Shown piece after piece: positions 63,718 through 64,000 of a stretch of 64,000 bases of DNA. The first letter of the stretch is position 1. Each line of letters begins with the position of its first letter. The notes beneath the pieces were generated by a model. That model made no database searches, was not told the DNA's origin, and saw nothing but the letters and a program-made list of their open reading frames with translations. The stretch is from contig NZ_NINX01000034.1 of NCBI RefSeq assembly GCF_002188635.1, positions 1-64,000 on the forward strand, read 5' to 3'. The position numbers were made by a program, and so were the translations under genes. The stretch is from Pigmentiphaga sp. NML030171. GTDB taxonomy: Bacteria > Pseudomonadota > Gammaproteobacteria > Burkholderiales > Burkholderiaceae_B.

Positions 63718-64000
63718 TCAGCCGTTCAGTTCGTCCAGCGAGTCGACATAGCGCAGGCCGGCCTCGGCCAGCCTGGGTCGCATGTTGTAGATGTCCAGGC
63801 CGAGCTCGCCGGCGGCCAGGCGGGCGCGCTTGCCTTCCTCTTCCTGCACGCGCTTGTCGGCCTTCTGGATGACGGTGGCGACCTGGGCGTTGGGCACGAT
63901 GGCCACGCCGTCGTCGTCGGCCACGATGGCATCGCCGGGATGGACCAGCGCGCCGCCGCAGACAATGGGCACGTTGACCGAGCCGATGGTGGCCTTGACG
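63718..64000 (-). CDS. RraA/LigK-type 4-carboxy-4-hydroxy-2-oxoadipate aldolase, C-terminal part
   Basis: The visible 93 residues include VKATIGSVNVPIVCGG and HPGDAIVADDDGVAIVP, then a helical EEEGKRARL region, the pattern of HMG/CHA aldolases (LigK/GalC) rather than RraA regulators. The gene starts beyond the right edge. It lies 80 bp before the LigI-like gene in the same direction. Would cleave CHA to pyruvate and oxaloacetate. Confidence 0.85.
   Translation of the reverse strand, partial: VKATIGSVNVPIVCGGALVHPGDAIVADDDGVAIVPNAQVATVIQKADKRVQEEEGKRARLAAGELGLDIYNMRPRLAEAGLRYVDSLDELNG

Noticed and set aside
1-64000. CRISPR array, insertion sequence, integrase or prophage
   Set aside because: No regularly spaced direct repeats, transposase-like proteins, or phage structural genes were found. 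The only tRNA locus shows no adjoining integrase or att-like direct repeat.

Overview
The window is high-GC chromosomal DNA of a betaproteobacterium, most likely Alcaligenaceae (Bordetella/Achromobacter group). The evidence is four Bug/TctC-type periplasmic binding proteins with no transporter genes beside them, the gene order scpB-rluB-rimP-nusA-infB-rbfA-truB-typA, a phasin, many LysR/IclR/GntR regulators next to small catabolic clusters, and GC-rich intergenic palindromes. I see no insertion sequence, prophage, CRISPR array or rRNA. Two initiator tRNA genes are present. The species assignment is inference from gene content.

Left part (1-24750): the 5' end of a glutathione-dependent formaldehyde dehydrogenase gene, an orphan Bug protein, argA and divergent hrpA. 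Next is a catabolic cluster (LysR, Bug, phthalate-dioxygenase-type Rieske oxygenase, Zn alcohol dehydrogenase), then a thioredoxin-like protein, an EI24 membrane protein overlapping a CinA-N domain protein, a phasin, an EamA exporter, another Bug, and the PBP7-type endopeptidase pbpG. A LysR/SDR divergent pair and an IclR regulator follow. The last block on the minus strand is Nudix-aat-bpt-pyrD, which carries both N-end-rule aminoacyl transferases.

Middle (23800-38220): a LysR regulator divergent from a five-gene cluster (FAD monooxygenase, Bug, extradiol dioxygenase, FAH-fold hydrolase, BKACE/DUF849 enzyme) that looks like a meta-cleavage pathway for an unknown phenolic compound. Two nearly identical initiator tRNA-fMet genes follow in convergent orientation, each with its own -10 element and hairpin terminator, forming a ~135-bp inverted repeat. 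Then come a FUSC-family transporter and a complete siaABCD-type operon (PP2C phosphatase, kinase, DUF1987 switch protein, diguanylate cyclase).

Housekeeping block (38538-50002): scpB-rluB, then a separate promoter and a ~285-nt leader ending in a strong intrinsic terminator ahead of rimP-nusA-infB-rbfA-truB-typA. ScpB and RluB both carry long low-complexity tails.

Right part (50188-64000): a chemoreceptor, a GNAT acetyltransferase, gabD, a DUF2242 lipoprotein, the membrane urate hydroxylase puuD, and a GntR(FCD)-controlled cluster. That cluster encodes an FAH-fold enzyme, a complete ABC importer interleaved with two VOC-fold proteins, and a DapA-family lyase. A matching TTG(T/C)A(G/C)ACAA motif lies in front of both the regulator and the first structural gene. 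The window ends in a minus-strand pair, a RraA/LigK-type aldolase (cut by the edge) and a LigI-type lactonase, both of the protocatechuate/gallate 4,5-cleavage type.
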